64,000 nucleotides of DNA. Source: Phaseolus vulgaris. Lineage: Eukaryota; Streptophyta; Magnoliopsida; Fabales; Fabaceae. The stretch spans positions 36,901,843-36,965,842 of the forward strand of contig NC_023749.2 in the NCBI RefSeq assembly GCF_000499845.2. Reading direction: 5' to 3'. The notes below the pieces were generated by a model. It was not told where the DNA came from. It ran no database searches and saw only the letters and a list, made by a program, of their open reading frames with translations. A program made the position numbers and the translations under genes. Below are positions 34,350 to 46,762 of this stretch, piece by piece; the first letter of the stretch is position 1; every line of letters begins with the position of its first letter.

Positions 34350-35782
34350 TGATGGAGATCAAGCTCAAGAGGACATGGAGGCCAAACAACAAGATCAAGA
34401 AGAGGTAGAGGCACAAATGGAGGACGCCCATGGAGGTCAAAGCCAACCTCAAAGGATTACAAGAAGCATGTTCAAAGCTTTAGGAGTTAGGGGACATTTA
34501 TTTTCTCTTTTTTTAATTTCTTTAGTTGAAGGTGCTTAGAGGGAAACATTAGAAACCTCTTTTGTTATAGCATCTTTTAGGCTTTAGTTAGGAGCTTTAG
34601 GAGGGGGGGTGCGTTAGTAGATAGGTGTAGGAGTAGAATAGGAGGTGCCAAAGTGAAGGAAGAGGTCACACCTCCCTCATGCCTTGCAATTGGCGCCGGT
34701 TCTAGAATATTTTTAGGAGGGAGTTTTTGAATTTGTGTAGCTTGCATTTCAGCACCTTAGGCTATAAATAGAGGTGCTCCCTTTGTAAAATGCAGATTGG
34801 AATTTATTTAAAGAAACTATACTCAAAATTGGAGTGAGCATTGGAGAGCTTTTGAGCCTTCTTCTCTAGTCTTATCTTGAAGGATCCATGGTGTCCTCAA
34901 GTGGCGGCAGCACACTCATCTAGGAGCAACCACACTTCTAGTGGCGTGATCATTCATCATACATCCATCTTCATGAGCAATTCTCTTCTCCTTCCTTTCT
35001 TCTTTGTTAATTCCTTGTCTTAGCTTGTTTCCTTGTTGTTTTTGGTTCGGCATTTTCAGATTTAATTTGTGTAGCTTCGGTTCTTTTATGTTCCTTGTTG
35101 TTCTTCATCTTATTCTCTTCTTTTTCCACCTTTTGTTCGGTTCAATTTAATTTCCAGCTTTCAAATTCAGTTTGCTTAGCTTTTGTGCCTTTTTGTTCGG
35201 TTCAATTTGACAATAATTGGATCTTCTATATGAGTTTGTGTTTTGGCACTAGTTTTGGTGAGTTCTTGTTCATAGAACCTTGATCCATTTCTATGATAAA
35301 GTGCCTAGCTCTTAACCAACTCAAGATGATTCCTAAGAATGTCAAGAATCATTCTAATTGTGCTAGTGGAATCACATCATGTGGTATCATGAGTTTAGGT
35401 GTGTTCTTGTTTAATTGTTGAGTTGTGTAGCACTTTATTTTCAAGAGCTCTTTTAATTTCTTGCAATTTAAGTTTCTGTTTTAGGCTTATTTTTTAGTTT
35501 ACTTGCTGTTTTAATTCTTTTGCCTATCATATGTTTGAGTATTTTCCTTTTTGAATCATGTCAAGTTTTGTCTTAGTCATGTTATTCCATAATTGTCATT
35601 ACTTCTAGTAGTACTTTTATTGTTTTTGATTGTTTCTTGCTTTAGTGTCATATAATTTTCTGAATTGATATTGATCCTTTGTGCACTTTTCTTTTTAGAA
35701 TTAAGTTCATACTTGTATTCTGGACCTATACAAGTTCCAATACATCATTTTTCATTATGTCTTTGCTAGTGGAATCACATCA
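34350..35782 (+). mobile_element. Truncated CRM-like gypsy element: 5' LTR, leader and 3' LTR stub
   Basis: The LTR at 34350-35379 (TGATGGAGATCAAG...GGAATCACATCA) is homologous to the LTRs of the element at 46763-54463 but in plus orientation. A primer-binding site (TGGTATCATGAG, 35382-35393) and about 370 bp of leader follow. At about 35765 the leader jumps to the last 18 bases of the LTR (GCTAGTGGAATCACATCA). The junction shares GCTAGT with both parents, so gag-pol and most of the 3' LTR were lost by a microhomology deletion. No clean TSD was seen. Confidence 0.8.
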
Positions 35783-35995
35783 TGAAAACTCACCCAAACT
35801 TGCCCAAGCAAGATCACTCCAGAGGAACTCGCCCAAGGCTCGCTTAAGCGAGTTCACTCCAGTGAAGTTGGGCTTTTCCTTCTAAAGCTTGTTTAAGGAA
35901 GTAATATCCTGCTTAAGAGAGATGTCACCTAGCCCAAGCCCAATTAGATTAAATAGAAGGCGTGAGTCATAACCCTAGACATCATTGAGAGGATA
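35783..35995 (+). repeat. Athila LTR, second piece
   Basis: Continues the LTR interrupted at 34349: AAACTCACCCAAACTTGCCC, GCTCGCTTAAGCGAG and AAATAGAAGGCGTGAG match 31395-31720. Ends near a telomere-like TTTAGGGTTTAGGG where minus-oriented Athila sequence begins. Confidence 0.65.
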
Positions 35996-36009
35996 TGGGT
36001 TTAGGGTTT

Positions 36010-39000
36010 AGGGTTCACGCTCTTTTATAATGTAACAAAAATAAAAATTAAGCAACCACAACTGTTAATTCATCATTAAAACTCTCAAAACTATTTAAGG
36101 TTCACACACTGACTTCATTTAATTGGTCTCATTCCTTTTGTTTTGTCATTCTCTGTCCTAATCAGTTATCTATTAAATTGTTAAATTTTTATGTGTCACA
36201 ATTTCAACTATATTTGAATATGGATTCAATCATATTTTTTTTAACATGTGTCTAATTCATCTCACTATTTAATATTTAAACACAAATTCTTTTTTCCCAC
36301 AATTCAAAATTAATATTCTAGTTTTTTTTATTTGAGAAAAATAAAACTAGAAAACAAAATATTAAATTAAAATTTATTCAAGAAAATTAATTCAATGCAT
36401 AAAACTAACAAAACCAAATTTATTCAAATTACCAAATAAGCAAATAAACAACTAAGTAAATAAACAGAAAACAAAATAACCGAAAAACTAAGCAGAAAAA
36501 TAAGACAAAATTCAAATAACTGAAAGAAAAGAGAATTAGAAAGATAAAACTATATTTTTGCTCAATCCTCCCTTCTTAAGAAGTCATCCAACTTTTTGTT
36601 AAAATCTTTATCTAGAGTCTTGCTTCGTTTGTTGGATCTGCAAAATGATTAGGAAGCATATAGGAATTGGGTTGCCTTTGAGGATTTTTTTTTGTTAATT
36701 TTCTTTTTCTTAAAAGTAAAAATCAAACAAAAATTAACAAATTATAAAACTAAATTTTATATTGGGTTGTCTCCCAACAAGCGCTCATTTAACGTCATAT
36801 AGCTTGATGCCAGTTTCTTTCCAGGGCGACGTACATAGGTTGGGTTTCCCTTGAAATTCTCCATGATTTACCAGCTGGACTTGTTTGATAGGAGTGATTG
36901 GCTAGACAGAATTCTCTTACCACTTCATTATTAAAACCATATGTTCTCTCTCAACTAGTGATAAGTACAGTCATCATCTCTCGGTTTTTTCTAACTTTTC
37001 ATTGCTTCTCTTTTCTTTATTTTTAACTTCTATTCTTTTGAGTTGTCTTCTGAATTTCTCAATCTATAAAAACTTATTTTTTTAATATCATAAGACAACT
37101 CAAGTAAGGATTAGTATAACAAGCAAATAGTTTTTTTTTTATAAAATGAAATAAAGAAAAACAGAAAATTTAAAATAACAAAAGAAAGAGAAATAAATAG
37201 TAAAGGAAAAACAGAACAATAAAAAAAAAACTTATATAAAAACTAAAAACTAAATAAAATAATAAAACTAAAATTTTTAACAAAGAGAAAATAAATAAAT
37301 AAAACAAGAATAATATATAAAAACTCAAAAAAAATACAAAATAAAACAAATAAAACAAACTTAAATAACTAACTAACTAAGAAAACTAAAACAGAATGTA
37401 TAGATAGAAAAAAAAAACTTGCGTAAAATAAAAGAAAACATAAAATAAAAGAAAATAATAAAACTAAAAATAAAAATAAAATAAAATAACATAAAATAAA
37501 TAACTATTAATAGAAAATAAATAAATAAATAAAATAAAATAAAAATGAAACAGAAGCTAGTAGTAATAAATAACTAATTAAAATAAATAAATAAAAACTA
37601 CGTAAACTCTAAATAAACGACTTAAGCTAAACGTAAAAAAAAAGACTAAAATAAAATATGATAAAACAAAATCCAAATAAAAATAAGAATGAAAAAAAAA
37701 CAAAATAAAATAATTACAGTAATTATAAAATAAAATAAAATAAAATATAACAAAACAAAATCAAAATAAAATAAAATAAATAAAGCAAACAAATAAAAAA
37801 AAAACTAAAAGAAAAAATATTAACATAAAAAAATAGTTTAATAAAAAAATCAAACACATTCACATCTAAAAAAAACTTTTTACATATTCAACTAGAAAAA
37901 AAAAAATCTTTACAAAAAATATACCGATCTAAAATAAAAAAACTATAAAATTATTCACATCTAAAAAGAAAAACAAAATCTTTACCAAAATATTCAAATC
38001 TAAAAAAAAAAACTAAAAAAAAAAACACATAAAAAAGAAGAGTTAGTATATTCACAATATTTAGGAAATTATATTCAACAATTCAAACCTGTTTCTCGAC
38101 AATGACGCCAAAAACTTGATGACATTTTACGGCAAGTGCACCACGTTTGTCAAAAGTAATAATTGTTCCTAAAGACGGATATCGATCCCATAAGGAACAA
38201 TGAATTATCGATTACAAAATTCGCTAAATATAACAACAGAAACAAAGAATTAGTTGCTTCAATTGGAAAAATAGGGATTAGGTTTCATCTCTCCCACTCT
38301 AATGTATTTTGATTAGCATGTTAATATTGAGTTCTTTGATTGAAATTGATGCCCTTAGAAAATTCATTTATATCGATCTCTCGTATATAAATGTTTCCTA
38401 AATATCGATCTCTCACATACTTATAAAAACAACTTAGAAATCACAATCAGACGTTAATTAATGGCAATTAACAACATTTCAAGTTTATCTCTAGCACTCA
38501 AATATGTTAAGTATTGGTGTTTAGGTATGAACCCTAAAAATACCTCTCGGTCAGATTTAAGATTCTCAATTTGTCACGGAAAGTTAAAAGTAAAACAACA
38601 ATACCAATAATCAATCAAGAACTGAATATTAATATATAAGATATCACATCAATACATAAGAGTTTGAGCAGATTACTCCCAATCCCAAAGGGTAAAATTA
38701 GCCACGCATACTTCTAACACACCTTCCATTCTACCAATTGGGTTACAATTCACTCTATGGTGTTTTCCTCTCAATCTAGCACCATAGGGTTAAGCCTCTA
38801 GCCCCCTATTTAACCTAATTTTCTAGGGTTAGGTTGCTTCCTATGTCGTGCTAATGGGCTAAGTGATAAAACATAAAAAAAAAGTCCAATATGTCTCTAC
38901 ATCTTTTTCCATTTTGGGACCTTCCATCTTTCTCTTTTTAGCTCAAATCATTATCTTTAACCCAAATCTCCAATCTTCCCTATAAATCTGCAATTAACAC

Positions 39001-39162
39001 CAAATCTGGGAATAAAATGCTCTTATTCAAATAAAGATCATAAAAAAATATAAAAAGGTATAAATTCATAAATTAAGGATTATTTTATATCTAAATTAGC
39101 AATAAATCCTCATAAGTGTCTATATTTTAATATGAAATATTACTCAAATTAAGCTTTTATCA
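36010..39162 (-). mobile_element. Non-autonomous Athila-type element, minus orientation
   Basis: On the minus strand: LTR (39162-38117), primer-binding site TGGCGTCATTGTCGAG (38111-38096), a T-rich leader (37870-37130), a block with GAGTTGTCTTATGATATTAA, a GCGCTTGTTGGGAGACAACC block (36765-36790), and a 3' untranslated region to about 36010. No gag, protease, RT or integrase. The same order recurs on the plus strand at 39340-42746, so this looks like a deletion derivative that multiplied rather than random decay. ORFs in the A-rich region are spurious. Confidence 0.7.
38117..39162 (-). repeat. Athila-type LTR, minus orientation
   Basis: Reads TGATGACATTTTACGGC...AAGCTTTTATCA on the plus strand, about 1046 bp; the primer-binding site sits just to its left. 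Related to the LTR at 31129 but clearly diverged. Confidence 0.8.
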
Positions 39163-39340
39163 ATGGAGAGATAGAAAACCCTAGAGGAGGCCGTCGTCAA
39201 GGTGAAACACTTTGGATCTTCTTTTCTTGTTTTTGTTTTTCATTTTGTAATAGCCAATATGAGGGGCTACTTCTTCTCTTTCGTATTGGAAGTAATTATT
39301 CAAACTCTTATTCATTATTATTATAAGTTTATGTTTTAGT
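39163..39340 (+). repeat. Athila LTR, third piece
   Basis: Matches the LTR at 31730-31890 (GAGATAGAAAACCC, GGATCTTCTTTTCTTG, AATAGCCAATATGAG, TTCAAACTCTTA), then passes into T-rich sequence like the leader of the non-autonomous Athila element. Confidence 0.6.
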
Positions 39341-39600
39341 TTTGTAGTTAGTTAGTTAGTTAAATTATAAGTTTGTGTTTTATTTTTGTTTTAATTTTAA
39401 TTTTAGTTTTATTTTTTTATTCTTAGTATTTTTGTTTTAATTTTAATTTTTTTATTCTTATTTTTTTAGTAAGTTTTTGTTATTTTTTTTATATTTCTTA
39501 TTTTTTATTATTTTGTTTTTATTTTTAGTTTTATTTAGTTAATTAATTTTAATTAGATGTTTCTTGTTTTGTTTTTCTTTTCTTTTTACTTTTAAAAAAA

Positions 39601-39649
39601 TAATATATGTATATATATATATATATGTATATATATAGATGTATATATG

Positions 39650-39694
<45 letters not shown>
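39601..39694. repeat. TA-rich microsatellite at the left edge of a solo LTR
   Basis: Long run of TATATA with interspersed G and C, immediately left of the LTR at 39695. Probably the insertion target of that LTR. Confidence 0.9.
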
Positions 39695-40702
39695 TGTTCC
39701 TGCCGGTTGACCGAAAAGATCTTCGCGCGTTGCTTTGACTCGCGAACAAGGACTCCTTCGCCTCCAACTCAAATCTTCACCCTACTCCGCCGTGATTACC
39801 TGAAAATGAGAGAACAAAAGGGCGTCCTCGCGGTCATTTGCACTCCGACGATCAAGTCAACAAGCAGAAAACATCAAACACCTTCGTATCGGAGCACCGT
39901 AACTGAATGCTCTGAAGGCGCGTAACTGAATTGTAACTAACTTCTCTCTCTCTCCAATCACTCGTGCGTACAGTGAGTAAGCGAGCAAATAATTAGAGTG
40001 TGTGTAAAATGAGTAAAACATACCTCACTAAGCTTTCAGAGAAGCTTATATACCTTGGGTTTCAGTGCTTATTGCCACGTGGCCTTTCTGACTTAATCGC
40101 AACTCCACGTGGAAGGCCTTACGACGCTGTAACCTAACTTAGGAAAATCCCAGCGTGTAAGTCTTCCTTCCTCGAAGTGCATCTGGCGCAAGGGGTGACT
40201 ACCTGGGTGCCAACTCATGCGCCCCAGCCTCTAGTCACTCGCCCTGGGAGTGTATCAGCCTTACTCTCGTACCATGCACGTGGATCACCCTGGGCGTGGC
40301 CCTCTCCCGAGTCGTATCTGTCCCAAGGATTCTCCAGAGGTGGCGTGGGTACTTCGCGAGTTAGGTTACTCTCTGCTGGTACTGGGAATATGGCCTTGAA
40401 GCCACATTTATCTTCTCTTCATTACTGCTCTGAGGTACCAGGGCCCGAGGCCTCCTCGCCCGTACCGTGGCCTTTTACTGTGTCGCCCCCTCCACGGTCT
40501 TCCCTACCTGTGGGTATCGGGGGGTGACACCATCGACGCCTAAACCTGGGGACGCCATACTTGGCGACGCTCACACCTGGCGATGCCCACACCTGGCGAC
40601 GCCCAAAGCGGTCAACCCTACTGACTTTCCTCCTTGGGGCCCCTTTGGTGGGTCCCACCATATGTTTGACTTTGACCTTGGTCAACGCCCGGGGACGGGT
40701 CG

Positions 40703-40707
<5 letters not shown>
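39695..40707 (-). repeat. Solo LTR of a Tat-type element, minus orientation
   Basis: Plus strand reads TGTTCCTGCCGGTTGACCG...GGGTCGGTACA, so on its own strand it begins TGTACCGACCC like the Tat LTRs at 5824 and 10251. The U5 block TTGATCGTCGGAGTGC is shared. About 1013 bp, without internal sequence. Flanks are TATAT on the left and a (CA)n(TA)n tract on the right, so the TSD is masked by the microsatellite. Confidence 0.85.

Positions 40708-40772
<65 letters not shown>
40708..40772. repeat. (CA)n(TA)n microsatellite at the right edge of the solo LTR
   Basis: About 15 CA units followed by about 15 TA units, beginning exactly at the CA terminus of the LTR. Confidence 0.95.
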
Positions 40773-40782
<10 letters not shown>

Positions 40783-40789
40783 AGTAGTT

Positions 40790-42746
40790 CTTGCTTGAGT
40801 TGTCTTATGATATTAAGAAGACTAGTTTCTAAAGATCAATTGCAATTAAATTGGGAATTGAGAAGACAACTTGGGATAATAGAAGTAAATAAAGAAGAGA
40901 AAAGCAAGATGTAGTTAGAAAAGAACCTTCAACCACATCTACACTTCACATTGAGATAATTCAAGAAGAAATTAACATGGCTGAGGAAGGACTACCACCA
41001 CCTAGAAGAACACTTGTTAAATCCTATGAAGCAGTGGAGATGGAGAACCTAGTGTCACACAAAAGTTAGGTAGTCAATGGTCAAAGGTTGAAGCCTTATT
41101 TAAATGGTGAAGTTGAAAGGATCATCATAATGATTTTGTTGAATGAGCTATAAAGAAATAGAAGTCAAGCTATATGACATTAAATAAGCGCTTGTTGGGA
41201 GGCAACCCAATATTTTAATTACTATGTTTTGTTTTTTTGTGTTTTGTTTTGTTTTTGTTTGAAGTTTTGTGTTGTGTGGTGAAACCAGGTTTGATAACCC
41301 CAAAACAATTTGGATTGAATGTTTTGTAACCTGGGGATAAGTATTCTTTTCCTGGGAGGCAGTTCCAACAGATGAAATAAGACCATCTACAACTGTAGAC
41401 GAGGATTTCAACAAAGAGTTGTATGAGTTGCTGAGAAGAGATGATTGAGCACAAAACATGGTTTTATCTTTCTAGTTATATTTTTTTCAGTTTGCTTAAT
41501 TTTCTTATTGTTATTATTTTAGTTGTTTCATTTGCTTATATTTTTAGTTTTATTTTATTTGTTGAGTATTTTTAGTTTTATTTTATTTGTTGAGTTGTTT
41601 TTCTAGTTTTATTTAGTTCTTAAAATGTTATTGTGAGAACTAGAATATTAATTTGAATCATGGTAAAATTAATAACCAGACTTTGTATTTAAAGATTAGA
41701 ACATTGAAATGATATAGACACGAGTTTGAAAAGAAAATGTGTTGAATCCATATTCAAATTTATTTGATATTGTGGTACATGAAAATTAAACAGGATGATT
41801 AGTGAGAACAAAGAATGACAAACAATAAGGATTTAGACTAATTAAGCCAAGTAAGTGTATGCTAATCTTAAACAGTTTGACAATTGTGGTTGCTTAATTT
41901 TTATTTTATCTTACATCATAAAAGAGCATGAAAATGATTAAGGCATGTGTATTAATTAGAAACCCAGGACCAAATAGCCAACCTTTATTTAAACTAATTA
42001 TATCTTAGTGATATCCCTTTTTGAGTCGAGAATATTTTTTTGATTATTGCACCTTGAACCTTAACTAATATATTTTCCTACCTGTTGACATCTTTAAGGA
42101 AAGAGATCATAGATGCAAATTTTATATAGAAAAAAGGAATGATTGCTTTTAGTTGTTTGAATAAATTAAGTTTAAATAATTTATTTGGTTGGAAATAGGA
42201 ATAATTTATTTCTACTATCTTTGATTTGAAAAAAAAAGAGAAGAGAAGAAAAGAACAAAAAGGTTCATGTTGAAATCATGAATAAGTAGGAAAATGGAAA
42301 AAAAAATGTGCATATGTACTGTACTTAGATTGTAGGATGTTCTTCTTCTTTTAAATGTGAATTTTGTTATCTGAAAAACCAATACTTTTTTGAAAGCTAA
42401 ACCTCACTATAACCCTGCAGAAGATCTTAAGATTCATGTTCTAATGTGATTGTGATATGGAGGTGAAATGAAAAACAAATGTGATTTGTTAGGATTCAGT
42501 GGAAGTTGAGAGAAACACTTACCTATGAGAATATGAGAAAAAATTCCTTAATCAATTTTCATTTCATTGTTTTAGTTTTTATCCTAGACGTTGATTGTAT
42601 ATATATATTTCTATATTTGAAGTTGAAGCACCATAAGTTTCTAATTTAATCTGTTTAGTAAATAAAGTAGTTTTTATATTTGAACTTAAATATGATATAT
42701 TTATATTCATTTACTTTGCTTGAGGACAAAAAAGGTTCTAGGTTGG
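40790..42746 (+). mobile_element. Athila-type 3' region, plus strand
   Basis: Contains the GAGTTGTCTTATGATATTAA block, the end of pol as a relic (VNGQRLKPYLNGEVERI, 41070-41120), the GCGCTTGTTGGGAGGCAACC block (41187-41206), a long untranslated region matching the complement of 36010-36700, and an Athila-like purine-rich end TTCTAGGTTGGGGCGA (42729-42744). The order matches the non-autonomous element at 36010-39162. Confidence 0.65.
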
Positions 42747-43101
42747 GGCGATTGAGAGTAATTTGTTCAAACTCTTATTTATTGAGATGATATTTATTTA
42801 TAATATTCAGTTCTTGATTAATGATTGGTATTATCATTTTTTTCTCAAAGCTTGAAACTATTCATGATTTTGATCCTTAGATTTGACTGGAAAGTACTTC
42901 TGAGTATTTAACCTAAATGATAATGCTTAACATTTATTCGTAATGATAAGAAGTTTTTTTTAAATATGCAAGGAATTGATATTTAGGAGACTATCTTAAT
43001 AATTTTGTATGCGAGGAATCGATATGAATGATTTTTATATGTGCATCAATGTCAATCAAGATGGAATGTTATACGTTTTTATTCATTCTCAATTTTCCCA
43101 A
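42747..43101 (+). repeat. Athila LTR fragment
   Basis: Starts inside the LTR (ATTGAGAGTAATTTGTTCAAAC, matching 31842 onward) directly after the polypurine tract, so about 700 bp of its 5' part is deleted. Match is lost near 43100 at CCCAATTGA. Confidence 0.7.
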
Positions 43102-44053
43102 TTGATGTTAAAATGTGTGGTCAAAATAAGAAGGGGTGAATTGTTTTCATGACATTTTTGCAAAGATTGGAAGTAGAGTGAAAAGTTCTGAAAAATCAAC
43201 CAATAGATTTTCTGTTCAATTGGATAAAATTTCAGTTTTATAGTTCTTTACAAAACATTAACTAGTTGTTTTCTCAAAACAATAGGTTGTTTATACCAGC
43301 AAACAAAGAACATATTCAAAACAATGTATAAGTGTAGGGATAGAGAGATTTGCACAAAAAGGTTTATACTAGTTCACTCTTAACCAAAAACTACATTCAG
43401 ACCTCAACTAACCACTGAGAATTCACTATGCAATCAAAACTAGATTGCAAAACACACACCAATAATGTTGATCTTGAACCCCTCAAGAACACACAACACT
43501 CTTGATCAACAACACAGTTTTCAGAACCTGTTTCTGATACTGCCTTACACAAATTTAAAGTATTCAAAGAAGGAAATAGAATACACCTGGGCTTTATAAA
43601 GTAGTAGTACATAAGTGTAGAAAATCCACTTCCTATTTCACACACAAGTGATGATCCAAAAGCTTTTGATTCTCTTGAAAACGTTTTTAATAAGCTCTCT
43701 TTCTTAGGTTGTTGAAAAGATCATAAAACATACATTATATAGACTTAAGGAAGTGGTTAAGACTATTAGATCATTAATCAAAAGCAGTTAGAAACATTTA
43801 AAAATATATTAGAATTCTTAACATAATTTTGTTAGAAAAACAATAGATTGTTTTACAAAACAATTGATTGAATTTGTTTTTCTGTGAAGGATTTTTATAA
43901 AACAGCCAAATGTTTCAGTTTGACAGAAAAGACAAAATAAAGCAAAGATATTTCAAAACCTTTTGAAAACCACTAAGTGTTAAACAACAAATTGATTTGA
44001 AAACAGGATTGCCAATCACTGAATAGAGAGTTTCTTGAAAACAGGATTGCCAC
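43102..44053. other. Unclassified repeat-like interval
   Basis: Begins TGTTAAAATGTG after ATTGA and contains AAGAAGGGGTGAATTG, a phrase I associate with the start of some legume copia LTRs, plus several short ACAATTGATTG-like palindromic copies. It may be an LTR piece, but I found no matching end or duplication. No gene. Confidence 0.35.
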
Positions 44054-44933
44054 CACTAGTGCAAAAAATGCATATAACACCGGTTCTAGGAAACATTTAA
44101 AACTGGTTCCATCACATATGTAGATCTCTAAGATGTAAAATGTCAATTACATATAACATCGGTTGTAAAACCAATGTAATATGTACCAAAATCTGAATAA
44201 AATATTAAAAAATATGTGCTCTAGAGTCACAAACTAAACCCTAAACCTAATACCAAAGCGTTCAACATATAAATCATTGTCCAAGTTGATCACCCCCGTA
44301 CCCAATACCAAGACGTTCAACATATAACAATTACCCAAATTAAAACATAATACATTATATTCCAAATACAATATAATAAAACTAATTATCTATATAAATA
44401 ATTGTATACCAAATAATAAGTAAAATCAAAATATTTAAAAAGGAAAAACTAACATGGAGCATGAACGTGAACGAAGTTGTGGCGGCGACAGAGGCAGGAA
44501 GAGCTATAGCAAGAGCGACAACAAGAATGGCAATAAAATAGCAGAGAAGCGTGAACAGAAGAATCTCGTTCGGTATGGATGCTCTCACAGTGAAGAGAAC
44601 GAAATAAGAGAGAAAATGCAGGGGGAGCGGTGGAGCTGACAGTTGGCAACAGTGTTGGCAGAAGGAAAATGAACTCTTGAGAAAGAAAACTTAGAATAGC
44701 ATGAATGGAGAGTAAGGGCACGAGCCAAGAAAATAGGGTAAAAACATATACTATAACAGTGTAATATATCTTTTTATTAACTTAAACTTTTTTTTACTCT
44801 GAAATAACATATAACACCGGTTGCATAGCCTAAATGTTGTTATATGTAATTTTAAAACTTTGAAAACTTTTTTTTAAATATGGAAATTACATATAACATT
44901 GGTTGCTCTATCCAATCGGTGTTACATGTAGTG
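44054..44933. mobile_element. Small non-autonomous CACTA-like element
   Basis: Starts CACTAGTGCAAAAAATG, the same terminal type as the Ulp1-bearing CACTA element. Subterminal motif ACATATAACACCGGTT occurs in both orientations near both ends (44074-44180, 44805-44930). It also carries two units with ATACCAARACGTTCAACATA and ATCACCCCCGTACCCA, related to 24553-24645. The right end (ACATGTAGTG) does not match the left TIR and no 3-bp duplication is evident, so the right border is uncertain. ORFs inside are low-complexity. Confidence 0.55.
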
Positions 44934-46757
44934 CCGAATAAATAAATAAATGTGCTTACCTTGTAACTCTTCAAACTTGATTGATATATGAAATTGTGTT
45001 TCTGAAAATTCTGATCACACTTATCCAAGTATCTCTTCTATGATGTTCATTTCATTTTTAGAAACTCAAGGAAGTTGGTCTAACCTCTTCCTTGGCCCTT
45101 GTACCTTGTAAACTCACGCCCAAACCAAAAACCTCCATAGTCATTCGGTGTTTCATCCAAAAATCTACAAGTCTTTCGCTGCCTTCCGTAAATCTCCACT
45201 CAAAACTCAAGAAGGATTGCATCAGGTGGATCATAGCAAGTCTACAATCTAGATAAGCCTTAATCTAAAAAATAAATTTGGTTGTTCTTGAGTTTTCTTG
45301 AGTAATGTTGCACCATATTCTAGTGTTTCTCCATATGCTCTTCATTGTTTGTAAGTTTCCACCGTTTATTTTCAATTTTCGTTGATTATTTTCAATTTCC
45401 ATTGATTATTTTCATTGTTTCTTATGCTTCTTGAATTTCCATGGGTTGTTCTTCATGTTCCTATTGTTTGGTTTGGTTCATTTCATTTTAGTTGTTGTAG
45501 AGATATATGTTTATATTTTTTGTGGTTTCTTTGTGTTGATGTTGAATCCACAGCAAAACCTCCAAAAAAAGTTTGTTGAAATTCGATTTTATTCAAGTTT
45601 GGGTATTTTTTTTTAATGGTTGTGTTTTTCTATTCAGTTTTGTGTGCAATTAGGTGAGTTTTAATGTTTCTAATCTTATTTTGTTATTAATTTTGTCTAG
45701 TTTTTGTTTCAATTGTCACATAATTCTAGTTTTCCACCTATTACATATGTGTTTGTTAAAATGCCTCTTAGAAGTCCACACCAAGTGTTGTGCTTTTTGT
45801 CATAAAATTTAGTATAAGCTTTTGTAATCTTTGAGTTCTTGAGTACTATTTGTTCCTTAGTTCTTTCTATTACATAATTCTCCATTATGTCTTGTTAGTT
45901 TGTTCTTATTTCATTTGGATTCCTAGGTTTTTCTTCCTGTCCAGATTTGTCAAGTTTTTGTTTCGGTTTTGACAATTTTTTTTGAGTTTGTTTTTTGGTA
46001 AAAAAATTAATCTGAATTTTTTTTAAAAAGTTCATCGAGATATTGTTTACATCCTGTTAAAAAGGTACGTCCAAAAACAAAATAGAAAAAAATATATAAA
46101 CAATAAAAGGCGGGAGGTTTTCTTCCCAAAAAAAAAGTTTTTTTGTGTTGATTGCTCTCGATTTTAAATTTATTACATCTTATTATTTAAGTTTTTTTAC
46201 CTAAAATTTTTACTAGATCTTAGTTATGGTGTTTTTCATTTGTGATAAAAAAAATTGAACCTCAAATTTATTGTATTTGTTTTGCAATAAATTTTGAGTT
46301 TTTTCTTTCTGTGCTTAAAAGGAATTTGAATTTCTAAACTCTAGTATTACAGTGTTTGATTTGTTTTTCATACCACATACATCCGTTTAATCCAAAATTT
46401 GTTACAATAAAAAATATTAGAAAAGTTAATAAAAACACACATCATTTTTAGGATTCAAGAACAACCTTGATCTCCATAACAGAAGTCAAAAGCTAAACCA
46501 CTACACCGGCTGATTCCCAACACAAAATCGCCTCAAAATAAAAAATACACAAGAATTTTACAATGTATCAACTTAGAAAACTTACCTACCGCAATGATAG
46601 TAAAGAGTTTAACCACCACTTGAAAATCCTTAGCCCAACCAGAAAACTACGTGTTCTCCTTCTCCTTACGACCACATACTACCTATGCTTCTATTTCCTA
46701 ATATGTATTAGGTTAGTTAGGGTTTGCTAATGTACTACTCATCAACAAAAGCACAGA
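44934..46757. other. Interval without a recognised gene
   Basis: T-rich on the plus strand; phrases such as TTGCACCATATTCTAGTG and TTCATTTTAGTTGTTG look like retrotransposon leader sequence but I could not assign them. The 61-codon ORF at 45431 is not supported. Confidence 0.4.
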
Positions 46758-46762
46758 TGATT

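Noticed and set aside
37170..37358. Phe/Leu-rich ORF suggesting a transmembrane peptide
   Set aside because: It is an artefact of the A-rich leader of the non-autonomous Athila element.
40467..40787. ORF of 106 codons ending in His-Thr and Tyr-Ile repeats
   Set aside because: It runs through the LTR end and a (CA)n(TA)n microsatellite.
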